A stretch of DNA of 64,000 nt from CAG-103 sp048217285 (GTDB taxonomy: Bacteria > Bacillota > Clostridia > Oscillospirales > Oscillospiraceae), in assembly GCA_048217285.1 (NCBI GenBank), contig DBFWVW010000091.1:1-64000 (forward strand), read 5' to 3'. The position numbers and the translations under genes were made by a program. The first letter of the stretch is position 1. Every line of letters starts with the position of its first letter. A model generated the notes under the pieces. It made no database searches and was not told the DNA's origin. It saw nothing but the letters and a program-made list of their open reading frames with translations. Below, in pieces: positions 24,771-32,735 of this stretch.

Positions 24771-26429
24771 TCAGACTTCAATGATCACGGGCAGCACCAT
24801 GGGGCTGCGGCGCGTGGTCTTATACAGATAGCCGCTGATGTTTGACTTCACACGGCCTTTGATCGTCGCCCAGTCGTGCTGTTTTTGGCGTTCGCAGCTG
24901 GCAAGACTCTCGTTGACAACACGCTTGAGTTCGCCCATGAGTGCCTCCGCCTCTTTGACATACACAAAGCCGCGGGTGATGATCTCGGGATCAGTGACTG
25001 GTTTTCCGTTTTCGGACGAGAGCGTAATGATGGCCATGACAATGCCATCCTCGGCCAGATGCTGGCGGTCACGTAGCACGGCGCTGCCGACGTCGCCAAT
25101 ACCGGTGCCGTCAATATACACATCGCCCGCCGGGACATTGCTCGTCGCGCGCATACTGCGCTTGGTGATCTCGATCACTTCGCCGTTTTTGGCTACGAGC
25201 ACATTCTTTGCTTCCACACCCATGAGTTTGCCGATCTCGGCGTGCTTGCACAGCATACGGTATTCACCGTGCACCGGAATGAAGTAGTGCGGCTTTGTCA
25301 GCGCGAGCATCATCTTCAGTTCCTCCTGGCACGCATGACCGGAGACGTGCAGCGGTGTGTTGCGGTCGTAGATGACCTCTGCCCCTTTCTGGAACAGCTC
25401 GTCAATTACGCGGCTGATCGTGATCTCGTTGCCGGGAATGGCCGAAGCAGAGATGATAATGCGGTCTCCGGCATCGATCGTGACCTGCTTGTGCTCCGAA
25501 AATGCCATGCGATGCAGTGCAGACATGGGCTCACCTTGGCTGCCTGTGCAGACAATGACGGTCTTGCTGCGCGGCAGACTGCCGATCTGTGACATGTCCA
25601 TCATGACGCCGTCCGGGATGTCCACATAGCCGAGCTCGGTCGCCACGCGCATAACATTTTCCATGCTGCGGCCGGTAATGCCGACCTTGCGCTTATACTT
25701 CGCCGCTACATTGATGATCTGCTGCAGGCGGTGGACATTGGACGCGAACGTCGTGACGATGATACGTTTATTGCAGTCCTTAAATAATTCGTCAAAGCAG
25801 TCGATCACGCGCGCCTCCGAGGCACAGTAGCCCGGACGCTCCACATTTGTGGAGTCCGACAGCAGCGCGAGCACGCCCTCGTTGCCAAGCTGGCCGAGAC
25901 GCGGCAGATCGATCATGCCACCCTGGATGGGGGTAAGGTCGATCTTGAAGTCACCCGTGTGGATGACGGTACCGATCGGCGTTTTGATCGCCAGCGCAAC
26001 GGAATCGGCGATGCTGTGGTTCGTGTGGATAAATTCTATCTCGAAGCAGCCGAGTTTGAACTTATCTCCCGGCTTTTTCGTAAAGATCTGCGTGTGATAA
26101 AGCAGGTCATGCTCTTCCAGCTTGAGCTCAATGATCGCTGCCGTCAAGGGGGTGGCATAGATCGGCATATCCAGCTGCTTGAGCACGTATGGGATTGCGC
26201 CGATGTGGTCCTCATGTCCGTGCGTGATGACCATGCCGCGGATACGGCTTTTGTTTGCCTTCAGATAGCTGATATCCGGAATGACCATGTCCACACCGTA
26301 GAGGTCCTGATCCGGAAAGCCCATGCCGCAGTCAACAAGGAACATATCCTTGCCATACTCATAGACGGTGAGGTTCTTGCCGATTTCGCCAAGGCCGCCG
26401 AGCGGGATGATTTTTAATTTGGATGCCAT
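24771..26429 (-). CDS. rnj: Ribonuclease J
   Basis: A 552-residue metallo-beta-lactamase RNase (RNase J1/J2 family) with endonuclease and 5'-3' exonuclease activity on mRNA. The zinc motif THGHEDHIGA is near residues 71-80; the beta-CASP segment includes CTGSQGEPMSAL and HVSGHACQEEL, and a C-terminal domain follows. The start at 26429 (MASKLKIIPLGGLGE) has a clear AAAGGAG site upstream; the open frame goes further up but that part is the 5' leader. It has a separate promoter at 26534-26562, giving a leader of about 100 bases. Confidence 0.95.
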   Translation of the reverse strand: MASKLKIIPLGGLGEIGKNLTVYEYGKDMFLVDCGMGFPDQDLYGVDMVIPDISYLKANKSRIRGMVITHGHEDHIGAIPYVLKQLDMPIYATPLTAAIIELKLEEHDLLYHTQIFTKKPGDKFKLGCFEIEFIHTNHSIADSVALAIKTPIGTVIHTGDFKIDLTPIQGGMIDLPRLGQLGNEGVLALLSDSTNVERPGYCASEARVIDCFDELFKDCNKRIIVTTFASNVHRLQQIINVAAKYKRKVGITGRSMENVMRVATELGYVDIPDGVMMDMSQIGSLPRSKTVIVCTGSQGEPMSALHRMAFSEHKQVTIDAGDRIIISASAIPGNEITISRVIDELFQKGAEVIYDRNTPLHVSGHACQEELKMMLALTKPHYFIPVHGEYRMLCKHAEIGKLMGVEAKNVLVAKNGEVIEITKRSMRATSNVPAGDVYIDGTGIGDVGSAVLRDRQHLAEDGIVMAIITLSSENGKPVTDPEIITRGFVYVKEAEALMGELKRVVNESLASCERQKQHDWATIKGRVKSNISGYLYKTTRRSPMVLPVIIEV

Positions 26430-26533
26430 TCGTAACTCCTTTACGTTTGCTTTCGGGCAGACTACTCCCCCGGAAGCAGGTTGATTTTTTCGAAAAATAT
26501 GTACGAAATGCGTTGTCTGCGGCGGCGGATATC

Positions 26534-26562
26534 CAGAGTATTCCCAGAAATCCGAGCCGTCA
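26534..26562 (-). promoter_or_regulatory. Promoter candidate for RNase J gene
   Basis: On the minus strand TTGACG (26562-26557), a 17-base spacer and TACTCT (26539-26534). It partly overlaps the region just before the recR stop and leaves a leader of about 100 bases before the RNase J start. Confidence 0.55.
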
Positions 26563-26568
26563 AACCTG

Positions 26569-27168
26569 TTACATTTCCATTCGGCCGGCCAGCGCCCGCA
26601 GGAGCGTGGCATCGTCCGCATATTCCAGATTGGAACCGACCGGAATACCGTAAGCCAGCCGCGTGATCTTCACGTCAAACGGCTTGAGCAGGCGCGCGAT
26701 GTACATCGCGGTCGCCTCGCCTTCCGTGTCGGGGTTCGTGGCCATGATGACCTCCGCGATCCCACCGGCAGCTACGCGCTTGACCAGCTCCTGGATCCGG
26801 ATGTCATCCGGGCCGATGTGATTCATGGGCGACAGCACGCCGTGCAGGACATGATAGACGCCGTTATATTCGCGGCTGCGCTCAAACGAGAGCACATCAC
26901 GTGGCTGCGCCACGACGCAGATCGTGCTCTGGTCGCGCTTCGGGGATGCACAGATGGTGCACGTCTCCTGGTCGGTGAGATTCTGACAGATGCTGCAGCA
27001 ATGAATGTTTTTCTTCGCGTCCACAATGGCCGCGGCAAATTTCAGCGCCTCCTCCTCCGGGAGGGACAGAACATGAAACGCCAGACGCTGCGCGCTCTTG
27101 CGCCCGACGCCGGGCAGTGCAGCGAACTGGTCAATGAGATTTTCGAGTGCATTCGGAAAAAATGACAT
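26569..27168 (-). CDS. recR: Recombination protein RecR
   Basis: A 199-residue RecR, the ring-forming DNA-binding protein of the RecFOR pathway. A helix-hairpin-helix (LPGVGRKSAQRLAF, about 17-30) is followed by a four-cysteine zinc finger (CSIC, CTIC) and a Toprim domain (VIMATNPDTEGEAT at about 133-146). The start MSFFPNALENL at 27168 fits the family; seven codons of open frame upstream do not. It follows rpe by 17 bases and is likely co-transcribed with it. dnaX and a YbaB homologue, its usual neighbours, are not present here. Confidence 0.94.
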   Translation of the reverse strand: MSFFPNALENLIDQFAALPGVGRKSAQRLAFHVLSLPEEEALKFAAAIVDAKKNIHCCSICQNLTDQETCTICASPKRDQSTICVVAQPRDVLSFERSREYNGVYHVLHGVLSPMNHIGPDDIRIQELVKRVAAGGIAEVIMATNPDTEGEATAMYIARLLKPFDVKITRLAYGIPVGSNLEYADDATLLRALAGRMEM

Positions 27169-27185
27169 GGGAATACCGTCCTGAA

Positions 27186-27839
27186 TCAAGCGTTGCGGAT
27201 GGCGGCGATAGCTGCCGCACGGTCATTCTGGCGGAACACAGCGCTGCCGGCCACAAGCACGTTGGCGCCCGCCTGCTTCACGAGCGGGGATGTCTCCGGA
27301 TCGATGCCGCCGTCTACCTCCAGCTCGCAAGCGGGATTGACCTGCAGAATCCGCTCATGCAGCTGTGCGATCTTCGGCAGCTGATCGGCCATAAAGCGCT
27401 GGCCCCCGAAACCCGGTTCCACCGTCATGACAAGTGCCAGGTCCAGCAGTGGCAGATATGGGATGAGCACGCTCTCCGGCGTTTTTGGCTTGATGGCAAG
27501 GCCGACCTTCTTGCCGTGCGCCTTCACGTCCTCGAGTGCTGCGAAAACATCCTGCGGCTCGTCCGCCTCTACATGAAATACGACGAGATCTGCTCCGGCG
27601 TCGCAAAATTCACTGACATAACGGTGCGGGCGATCGATCATGAGGTGGACATCCAGAAACATCTGCGTATGCTTGCGCACAGACTTCACGACCGGAATGC
27701 CAATCGAAATATTCGGTACAAAAATGCCGTCCATCACATCGATATGGATGTAGTCCGCGCCGCCGGCCTCAATCTGGCGGATGTCCTCACCGAGTGTGCA
27801 GAAGTCTGCTGAGAGAATGGAAGGTGCAAGTTTTATCAT
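27186..27839 (-). CDS. rpe: Ribulose-phosphate 3-epimerase
   Basis: A 217-residue TIM-barrel enzyme that interconverts ribulose 5-phosphate and xylulose 5-phosphate. Visible motifs are LAPSILSADF at the N-terminus, HIDVMDGIFVPN (about 33-44) with metal-ligating His and Asp, HLMIDRP, TVEPGFGGQRF and DGGIDPET with the catalytic Asp. The ATG at 27839 has CGGAG eight bases upstream, which decides against the GTG at 27848. It is the first gene behind a good promoter at 27904-27932. Confidence 0.94.
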   Translation of the reverse strand: MIKLAPSILSADFCTLGEDIRQIEAGGADYIHIDVMDGIFVPNISIGIPVVKSVRKHTQMFLDVHLMIDRPHRYVSEFCDAGADLVVFHVEADEPQDVFAALEDVKAHGKKVGLAIKPKTPESVLIPYLPLLDLALVMTVEPGFGGQRFMADQLPKIAQLHERILQVNPACELEVDGGIDPETSPLVKQAGANVLVAGSAVFRQNDRAAAIAAIRNA

Positions 27840-27903
27840 GGATGCCACTCCGATCTACGAATATCCGGTAAGCCGGATGAAGTCCACATTCTATAACTAA
27901 GTT

Positions 27904-27932
27904 ATTATACACCTGTTGCGGATATCCTGCAA
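27904..27932 (-). promoter_or_regulatory. Promoter of rpe-recR
   Basis: On the minus strand TTGCAG (27932-27927), a 17-base spacer and a perfect TATAAT (27909-27904). Confidence 0.7.
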
Positions 27933-27956
27933 GTGCCGGGAGCAAAAAATCGCCGC

Positions 27957-27985
27957 TTGACGAATGACGCTGCCTGCGCTATCAT
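27957..27985 (+). promoter_or_regulatory. Promoter of YbaK-like gene at 28022
   Basis: TTGACG (27957-27962) and TATCAT (27980-27985) with a 17-base spacer, back to back with the rpe promoter. Confidence 0.65.
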
Positions 27986-28021
27986 GTGCTTCAGATACTT
28001 CAAAGAACAGGAGCGAATCAA

Positions 28022-28504
28022 ATGTCTATCGAAGCAGGAAGAGCGTATTTCCGGCAGTTTGGTATGGAAGACCGCGTGCAGGAGTTCACGGTCTCGAGCG
28101 CAACCGTCGATCTGGCGGCAAAGGCACTCGGCGTTGAGGGCACACGGATCGCAAAGACACTGTCGTTCAAGACGGCGGACGGCTGTATGCTGATCCTTGC
28201 CGCCGGAGATGCACGCATTGATAACCATAAATTCAAGGAAAAATTCCATATGAAGGCAAAAATGCTTTCGGCTGATGAGGTGCTGGAGCTGGTTGGCCAC
28301 CCGGTCGGCGGCGTATGCCCTTTCGGCTGCAAGGAAGGCATCCCGGTGTATCTGGACGTGTCACTGCAGCGGTTTGAAACCGTGTTCCCCGCCGTTGGCA
28401 GTCCGTCGAGCGCGATCGAGCTGAACCTCGATGAACTCTACAAATACTCTAACGCCCTTGCGTGGATCGATGTCTGCAAGCTCCCTGCCCCAGCCGAGGT
28501 GTGA
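28022..28504 (+). CDS. YbaK/EbsC family aminoacyl-tRNA deacylase
   Basis: A 160-residue YbaK/ProX-fold protein. Members hydrolyse mischarged aminoacyl-tRNA. Visible are the conserved lysine in IAKTLSFKT (about 45-53), DNHKFKEKF and the GGVCPFGCKEG loop (about 96-106). It differs from the second YbaK-type protein at 63127-63618, so the two probably act on different tRNAs; the substrate here is not known. AGGAGCG lies upstream of the ATG. It has its own promoter and ends at a strong bidirectional terminator. Confidence 0.88.
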   Translation: MSIEAGRAYFRQFGMEDRVQEFTVSSATVDLAAKALGVEGTRIAKTLSFKTADGCMLILAAGDARIDNHKFKEKFHMKAKMLSADEVLELVGHPVGGVCPFGCKEGIPVYLDVSLQRFETVFPAVGSPSSAIELNLDELYKYSNALAWIDVCKLPAPAEV

Positions 28505-28512
28505 GCAGAACG

Positions 28513-28552
28513 CACAAAAGCCTGACGAACCATCGTTCGTCAGGCTTTTGTG
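28513..28552. terminator. Bidirectional terminator
   Basis: CACAAAAGCCTGACGAAC, CATC, GTTCGTCAGGCTTTTGTG: a perfect 18-base stem between two convergent genes. Confidence 0.95.
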
Positions 28553-28570
28553 TTCGTAATCAGCTGGATA

Positions 28571-30640
28571 TTACGCCAGCAGCTTTGTCATACTCTTGAG
28601 ACTGATGACCAATGTGGAGGCGTTGTGCAGCAGTGCCGAGGTCGCTGGCGGAAGGACGCCGGCCACACCCAGACAGATCAGCAAGAAGTTGAAACTGATG
28701 ATCTTGCGATAATTGCTATGGATGCGCTCCATGAGTGCGTCGCTCAGGCGTTTGAGTGTCAGCAGTGCATAGAGATCACCGGCACCGACCGTGATATCAG
28801 CTACTTCACGCGCGATGGCCGCACCGTCGCTGATGGCGACGCCGACATCTGCCTCGGAGAGCGCTGGAGAATCATTCACGCCATCGCCGAGCATAAGGAC
28901 CTTGCGACCGGCTGCGTGTTCCGCCTGAATGAAGGCGGCTTTGTCCTCAGGAAGCACTTCAGCAAAATATGCATCAACACCGACCGCTTCTGCGACTGCA
29001 CGGGCGGTTTTTTCATTGTCTCCGGTCATCATGACCAGCTTGGAGAAGCCGAGTTTCCGCAGGCTGCTGATAACATCAGCAGCTTCCGGCCGCAGCGGGT
29101 CTTCAATGCAGATGACAGCCGACAGGACACCGGAAACGGCGAGATACAGGTGCGAATAGGTATCCGAAAGCGCCTCAAATTTGGCTTGCTCCCCTGACGG
29201 GATGACGCAGTGCTCATCCTCGAATACAAAGTGGTGGCTGCCGATCACGACCTTCTTGCCGTCGACACTGCTGGAAATGCCATGCGCGACCAGATACTCC
29301 ACGCGCGAATGGCGCTCCTCATGACGCAGTCCACGGCGCGCCGCCTCCGCGACGACCGCTTTGGCCATGGAGTGCGGATAATGCTCCTCTAGGCAGGCAG
29401 CCAGACACAGCATATCTGCCTCGTCATTGCCGCCGAAGGTTACGACCTGCGCGACTTTTGGCTCGGCACGTGTCAGTGTTCCGGTCTTATCAAAGACGAT
29501 CGTGTTCGCTTCAGACACAGCCTCTAGGAAGCGTCCGCCCTTGACAGACAGCTGATAATTGCTGGCCTCTCTCATGGCGGAGAGCACAGCGATCGGCATC
29601 GAAAGCTTGAGCGCGCAGGAGAAATCGACCATCAGAACAGCCAGTGCCTTGGCCATGTTCCCTGTCAGGAGCCAGACCAGTGCCGTTGCGCCCAGACTGT
29701 ACGGTACCAGCTGGTCTGCAAGGTGCGAAGCGTGGTCTTCCGTTTCGGATTTGAGCTTTTCCGATTCCTCGATCATGCGGATGATGCGGTCGTAGCGGCC
29801 GCTGCCGGCGCTCTTTTCCACGCAGATGGTGCAGTCACCCTCTTCGACGACAGTGCCAGCGTAAACATAGCCGCCTTCCGTTCTGCGAACGGCCAACGGT
29901 TCCCCGGTAATGGATGCCTGGTTGACCATCACCTCACCGGTGATCACCTTGCCGTCAAGCGGGATCACGTTTCCGGTGTGGATCACGATCCGGTCGCTGA
30001 CCTGAACATCTGCCACTGGTACAAGCACGGAGCCCGCGTCCGTCTCTTTCCAGACCTTGTCCACATTCAGAGACATTGTCTGCGCGAGATCTGCAACAGA
30101 CTTTTTGTGCGTCCACTCGTCGAGAATATCGCCGATGCCCAGCAGGAACATGATGGAGCTCGCCGTCTTGAAGTCTTTGCGCAGCATCGACACGGTGATC
30201 GCGGTCGCGTCCAGCACTGGCACCTGGATCTTTTTGCGCATCAGGCAGGTCAGTCCGGACTTGATATACGGCACAGAACGCGCAACCGTGATCAGTGTGC
30301 GCACAGAGCTGGGAATGAAAAGCTGCTTGAGACCGCGCCAGCACAGCGACGCGACCAGCTTGTCCTCAAATTCACGGCTCATGGCGCGGCTGCTGTGCTC
30401 CGGTGCGAGTGCCTGCTCGTTGGCATAGGCAAAGGACGCAAGCGCTTTTGTCACGGATTCCCGCGGCCCGTCGTAACAGATGACCGCGTCACCGGTGCGA
30501 TCGTAGACGGTCGCTTTTGTCACACCCGAAACCTGATTCAGGTATGCCTCGAGAATATCCGCTTGCTGCAGCGACATGGTACCCTGCATTGTATGCACGC
30601 GCATACGGCCTCGGGTTTCATGCAGGATTGTGCATTTCAT
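28571..30640 (-). CDS. Heavy-metal P-type ATPase with SCA membrane motif
   Basis: A 689-residue P1B-type ATPase with all catalytic motifs: FDKTGTLT (about 380-387), MMTGDNEKTA and GDGVNDSPAL. The N-terminal ~75 residues form an HMA-like domain without the CxxC pair. The membrane metal-binding motif is DFSCALKLSMP in place of CPC, so specificity is not Cu/Ag or Zn/Cd in the standard way; relatives with unusual motifs have been linked to Mn, Fe or other divalent ions, but I cannot assign one. It is preceded by a DUF6110 gene two bases upstream, a common pair. Normal length, no damage seen. Confidence 0.9.
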   Translation of the reverse strand: MKCTILHETRGRMRVHTMQGTMSLQQADILEAYLNQVSGVTKATVYDRTGDAVICYDGPRESVTKALASFAYANEQALAPEHSSRAMSREFEDKLVASLCWRGLKQLFIPSSVRTLITVARSVPYIKSGLTCLMRKKIQVPVLDATAITVSMLRKDFKTASSIMFLLGIGDILDEWTHKKSVADLAQTMSLNVDKVWKETDAGSVLVPVADVQVSDRIVIHTGNVIPLDGKVITGEVMVNQASITGEPLAVRRTEGGYVYAGTVVEEGDCTICVEKSAGSGRYDRIIRMIEESEKLKSETEDHASHLADQLVPYSLGATALVWLLTGNMAKALAVLMVDFSCALKLSMPIAVLSAMREASNYQLSVKGGRFLEAVSEANTIVFDKTGTLTRAEPKVAQVVTFGGNDEADMLCLAACLEEHYPHSMAKAVVAEAARRGLRHEERHSRVEYLVAHGISSSVDGKKVVIGSHHFVFEDEHCVIPSGEQAKFEALSDTYSHLYLAVSGVLSAVICIEDPLRPEAADVISSLRKLGFSKLVMMTGDNEKTARAVAEAVGVDAYFAEVLPEDKAAFIQAEHAAGRKVLMLGDGVNDSPALSEADVGVAISDGAAIAREVADITVGAGDLYALLTLKRLSDALMERIHSNYRKIISFNFLLICLGVAGVLPPATSALLHNASTLVISLKSMTKLLA

Positions 30641-30642
30641 AC

Positions 30643-30906
30643 TTACTCAGCCTTCTCCGCCGAGTCCTCAATGACCTCAGCCTGCTCGGCTGCGCGCTTG
30701 TCATTGAATGCCTTGGCGCCGGCCAGAACATCACCCGCGATCTCCTTGATGTGTGTCACGACCGACATGACATCTTCCTTCTCGCGCAACGCGGCTGCCG
30801 TCGTATACACATACACCTTCTGGGCATCTTTGCTTGCGAGAATCTTTGCGCCGACTGTTGCAAACAGCGCGCCGCCAACAAAGGCTCCCAATTTTTCCAT
30901 GCTCAT
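30643..30906 (-). CDS. DUF6110 family protein
   Basis: An 87-residue protein with a glycine/alanine-rich hydrophobic segment at the N-terminus (GAFVGGALFATVGAKIL, about 6-22) that may be a membrane anchor, and a charged helical rest ending in an acidic tail. DUF6110 proteins are regularly encoded just before heavy-metal P-type ATPases, as here, and are probably small accessory proteins; the mechanism is unknown. Two neighbouring ATG codons (30909, 30906) are possible; 30906 leaves a better spacing to the GGAGGT site. Confidence 0.8.
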   Translation of the reverse strand: MSMEKLGAFVGGALFATVGAKILASKDAQKVYVYTTAAALREKEDVMSVVTHIKEIAGDVLAGAKAFNDKRAAEQAEVIEDSAEKAE

Positions 30907-30997
30907 CATGATTACCTCCATGTTTTTTTAGTCCGCATGCCTGCGGCCTGGTTATATGGCTCAAATTGCAATTAGACACCATTAACCATCGTTTTAA

Positions 30998-31026
30998 GTT
31001 ATATCACTCGAACTGACATTTTTCAA
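30998..31026 (-). promoter_or_regulatory. Promoter of DUF6110/P-type ATPase operon
   Basis: On the minus strand TTGAAA (31026-31021), spacer 17, TATAAC (31003-30998). The leader to the start codon is about 85 bases and contains CCGCA/TGCGG and GGTT/AACC complementary segments. Confidence 0.6.
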
Positions 31027-31065
31027 GCTTTGAGATGAAAATTTATACATTTCAGCAACGTTAAC

Positions 31066-31095
31066 AAAAGCGCCCCGCCAGGAATGGCGGGGCGC
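31066..31095 (-). terminator. Terminator after tyrS
   Basis: GCGCCCCGCC and GGCGGGGCGC form a 10-base GC stem; on the minus strand it is followed by TTTT. Confidence 0.9.
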
Positions 31096-31117
31096 GAACA
31101 ATCTGTCGGATATTCTG

Positions 31118-32323
31118 TTATTTCAGCAGCACCTTGCGGAAATTTTTCTTGCCGCGCTTGAGCACGACACCGGCTTTCAGCTCTGCTTCCGTGAAGTTTT
31201 TTGCAATATCGGTCACTTTTTCATCATTGGCTGACACGCCGCCCTGCTGCACATTGCGACGGGCGTCGGACTTGGATGCGCACAGACCGCTCTTGACAAG
31301 CAGGCTGAGGATATCCGCGCCATCGTCGGCCGTGATTTCGACTGTCGGTACACCTTCTCCGGAACCGCCGAACACTGCCTTGGCAGCAGCCTGTGCCTTG
31401 TCGGCCTCAGCCTCGCCGTGCACCATCTTCGTGAGTTCGTAGGCCAGAATCTCCTTGGCCTTGTTGAGCTGCTCGCCCTGCCAGCCGTCCATCTTGTCGA
31501 TCTCCTCGAGCGGGAGGAAGGTCAGCATACGGATACATTTGAGTACGTCGGCATCGTCGACATTGCGCCAGTACTGGTAAAACTCAAACGGGCTGGTCTT
31601 GTTCGGGTCGAGCCAGACGGCGCCCTTGGCAGTCTTGCCCATCTTCTTCCCCTCGGAATTGAGCAGCAGTGTGATCGTCATGGCGTGTGCATCTTTGCCG
31701 AGCTTGCGGCGGATGAGCTCCGTGCCGCCGAGCATATTTGACCACTGGTCGTTACCGCCGAACTGCATATTGCAGCCGTAGTGCTGGAACATGTAGTAGA
31801 AGTCATAGCTCTGCATGATCATGTAGTTGAACTCCAGGAAGCTCAGGCCCTTTTCCATGCGCTGCTTGTAACACTCGGCGCGCAGCATATTGTTCACGGA
31901 GAAGCACGCGCCGACTTCACGCAGAAGTTCAATATAATTGAGCGGTTTGAGCCACTCGGAGTTATAGAGCATGAGCGCCTTGCCGTCCGAGAAGTCAATG
32001 AAGCGCTCCATCTGGCGCTTGAAACATTCGGCGTTGTGCTTAATGGTTTCCTCGGTGAGCATTTGGCGCATATCCGTGCGACCGGATGGATCGCCGATGA
32101 GGGTCGTGCCATCGCCGATGAGGGCAATGGGCTTGTTGCCCGCCGTCTGCAGACGCTTCATCAGGCACAGGGCCATGAAGTGGCCGACGTGCAGCGAATC
32201 CGCCGTGCAGTCAAAGCCGATGTAGAATGTGGCTTTGCCGTTGTTGATCATGTTTTTGATCTCGTCCTCGTTCGTCACCTGCGCGATCAGGCCGCGGGCA
32301 ATCAGTTCATCATACAGTGTCAT
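31118..32323 (-). CDS. tyrS: Tyrosyl-tRNA synthetase
   Basis: A 401-residue class I synthetase that charges tRNA-Tyr. The HIGH-type motif is HVGH (DSLHVGHFMAL, about residues 44-54), the KMSKS-type loop is KMGKTAKG (about 230-237), and an S4 RNA-binding domain forms the C-terminus (about 335-401). The start at 32323 has AAAGGGAG upstream; a 26-codon open extension is not part of the family. No T-box leader is seen: the gene lies 28 bases after the C_GCAxxG gene and is probably read from the recN operon or a hidden promoter. Confidence 0.95.
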   Translation of the reverse strand: MTLYDELIARGLIAQVTNEDEIKNMINNGKATFYIGFDCTADSLHVGHFMALCLMKRLQTAGNKPIALIGDGTTLIGDPSGRTDMRQMLTEETIKHNAECFKRQMERFIDFSDGKALMLYNSEWLKPLNYIELLREVGACFSVNNMLRAECYKQRMEKGLSFLEFNYMIMQSYDFYYMFQHYGCNMQFGGNDQWSNMLGGTELIRRKLGKDAHAMTITLLLNSEGKKMGKTAKGAVWLDPNKTSPFEFYQYWRNVDDADVLKCIRMLTFLPLEEIDKMDGWQGEQLNKAKEILAYELTKMVHGEAEADKAQAAAKAVFGGSGEGVPTVEITADDGADILSLLVKSGLCASKSDARRNVQQGGVSANDEKVTDIAKNFTEAELKAGVVLKRGKKNFRKVLLK

Positions 32324-32351
32324 CGTTTTATCTCCCTTTGCTGTTTGCTTG

Positions 32352-32735
32352 TTATTCTTTGACCTTGTTCTCTGCGAGGATCTCCTCGGCGCGCTGCGCA
32401 CCCCAGGCGATCATATGGGCGCAGTGACCCTTGCCGCCGTTTTTCGCCACAAGTTCCTGGCAGCGCAGACAGCCGAATTCCTCACGGAAGCTTTGTGTCA
32501 TCTGCTTGGTCATAGCCGTGGCTGCGGCCTGATCGGCTGCAAGGCCGAACGCCATCACAGCGCCGGTGATACTGCCGCAAATTTCTCCGCAGCGCACACC
32601 GCCGCCAAAACCGGCGGCGACGCGTCTGGCCGTGTTTTCATCCAGACCCGTTTCCTCCTGCAGCGCGGCAAGCACGCTCTGCGCACAGTTGCAGCCATTG
32701 TTATGATACGCGATGGCGGATTCCTGGATACTCAT
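32352..32735 (-). CDS. C_GCAxxG_C_C family protein
   Basis: A 127-residue protein of the redox-active C_GCAxxG_C_C family (TIGR01909). The family cysteines are present: GCNCAQSV near 14-21, CGEICGSITGAVMA (about 49-62), CLRC (about 88-91) and HCAHM near 104. The motif suggests a metal or disulfide centre; no function is established. Its start overlaps the recN stop (ATGA), so it belongs to the same operon. Confidence 0.88.
   Translation of the reverse strand: MSIQESAIAYHNNGCNCAQSVLAALQEETGLDENTARRVAAGFGGGVRCGEICGSITGAVMAFGLAADQAAATAMTKQMTQSFREEFGCLRCQELVAKNGGKGHCAHMIAWGAQRAEEILAENKVKE

Noticed and set aside
31096..32351. T-box riboswitch before tyrS
   Set aside because: Only 28 bases separate tyrS from the preceding gene, so no room for a T-box leader.
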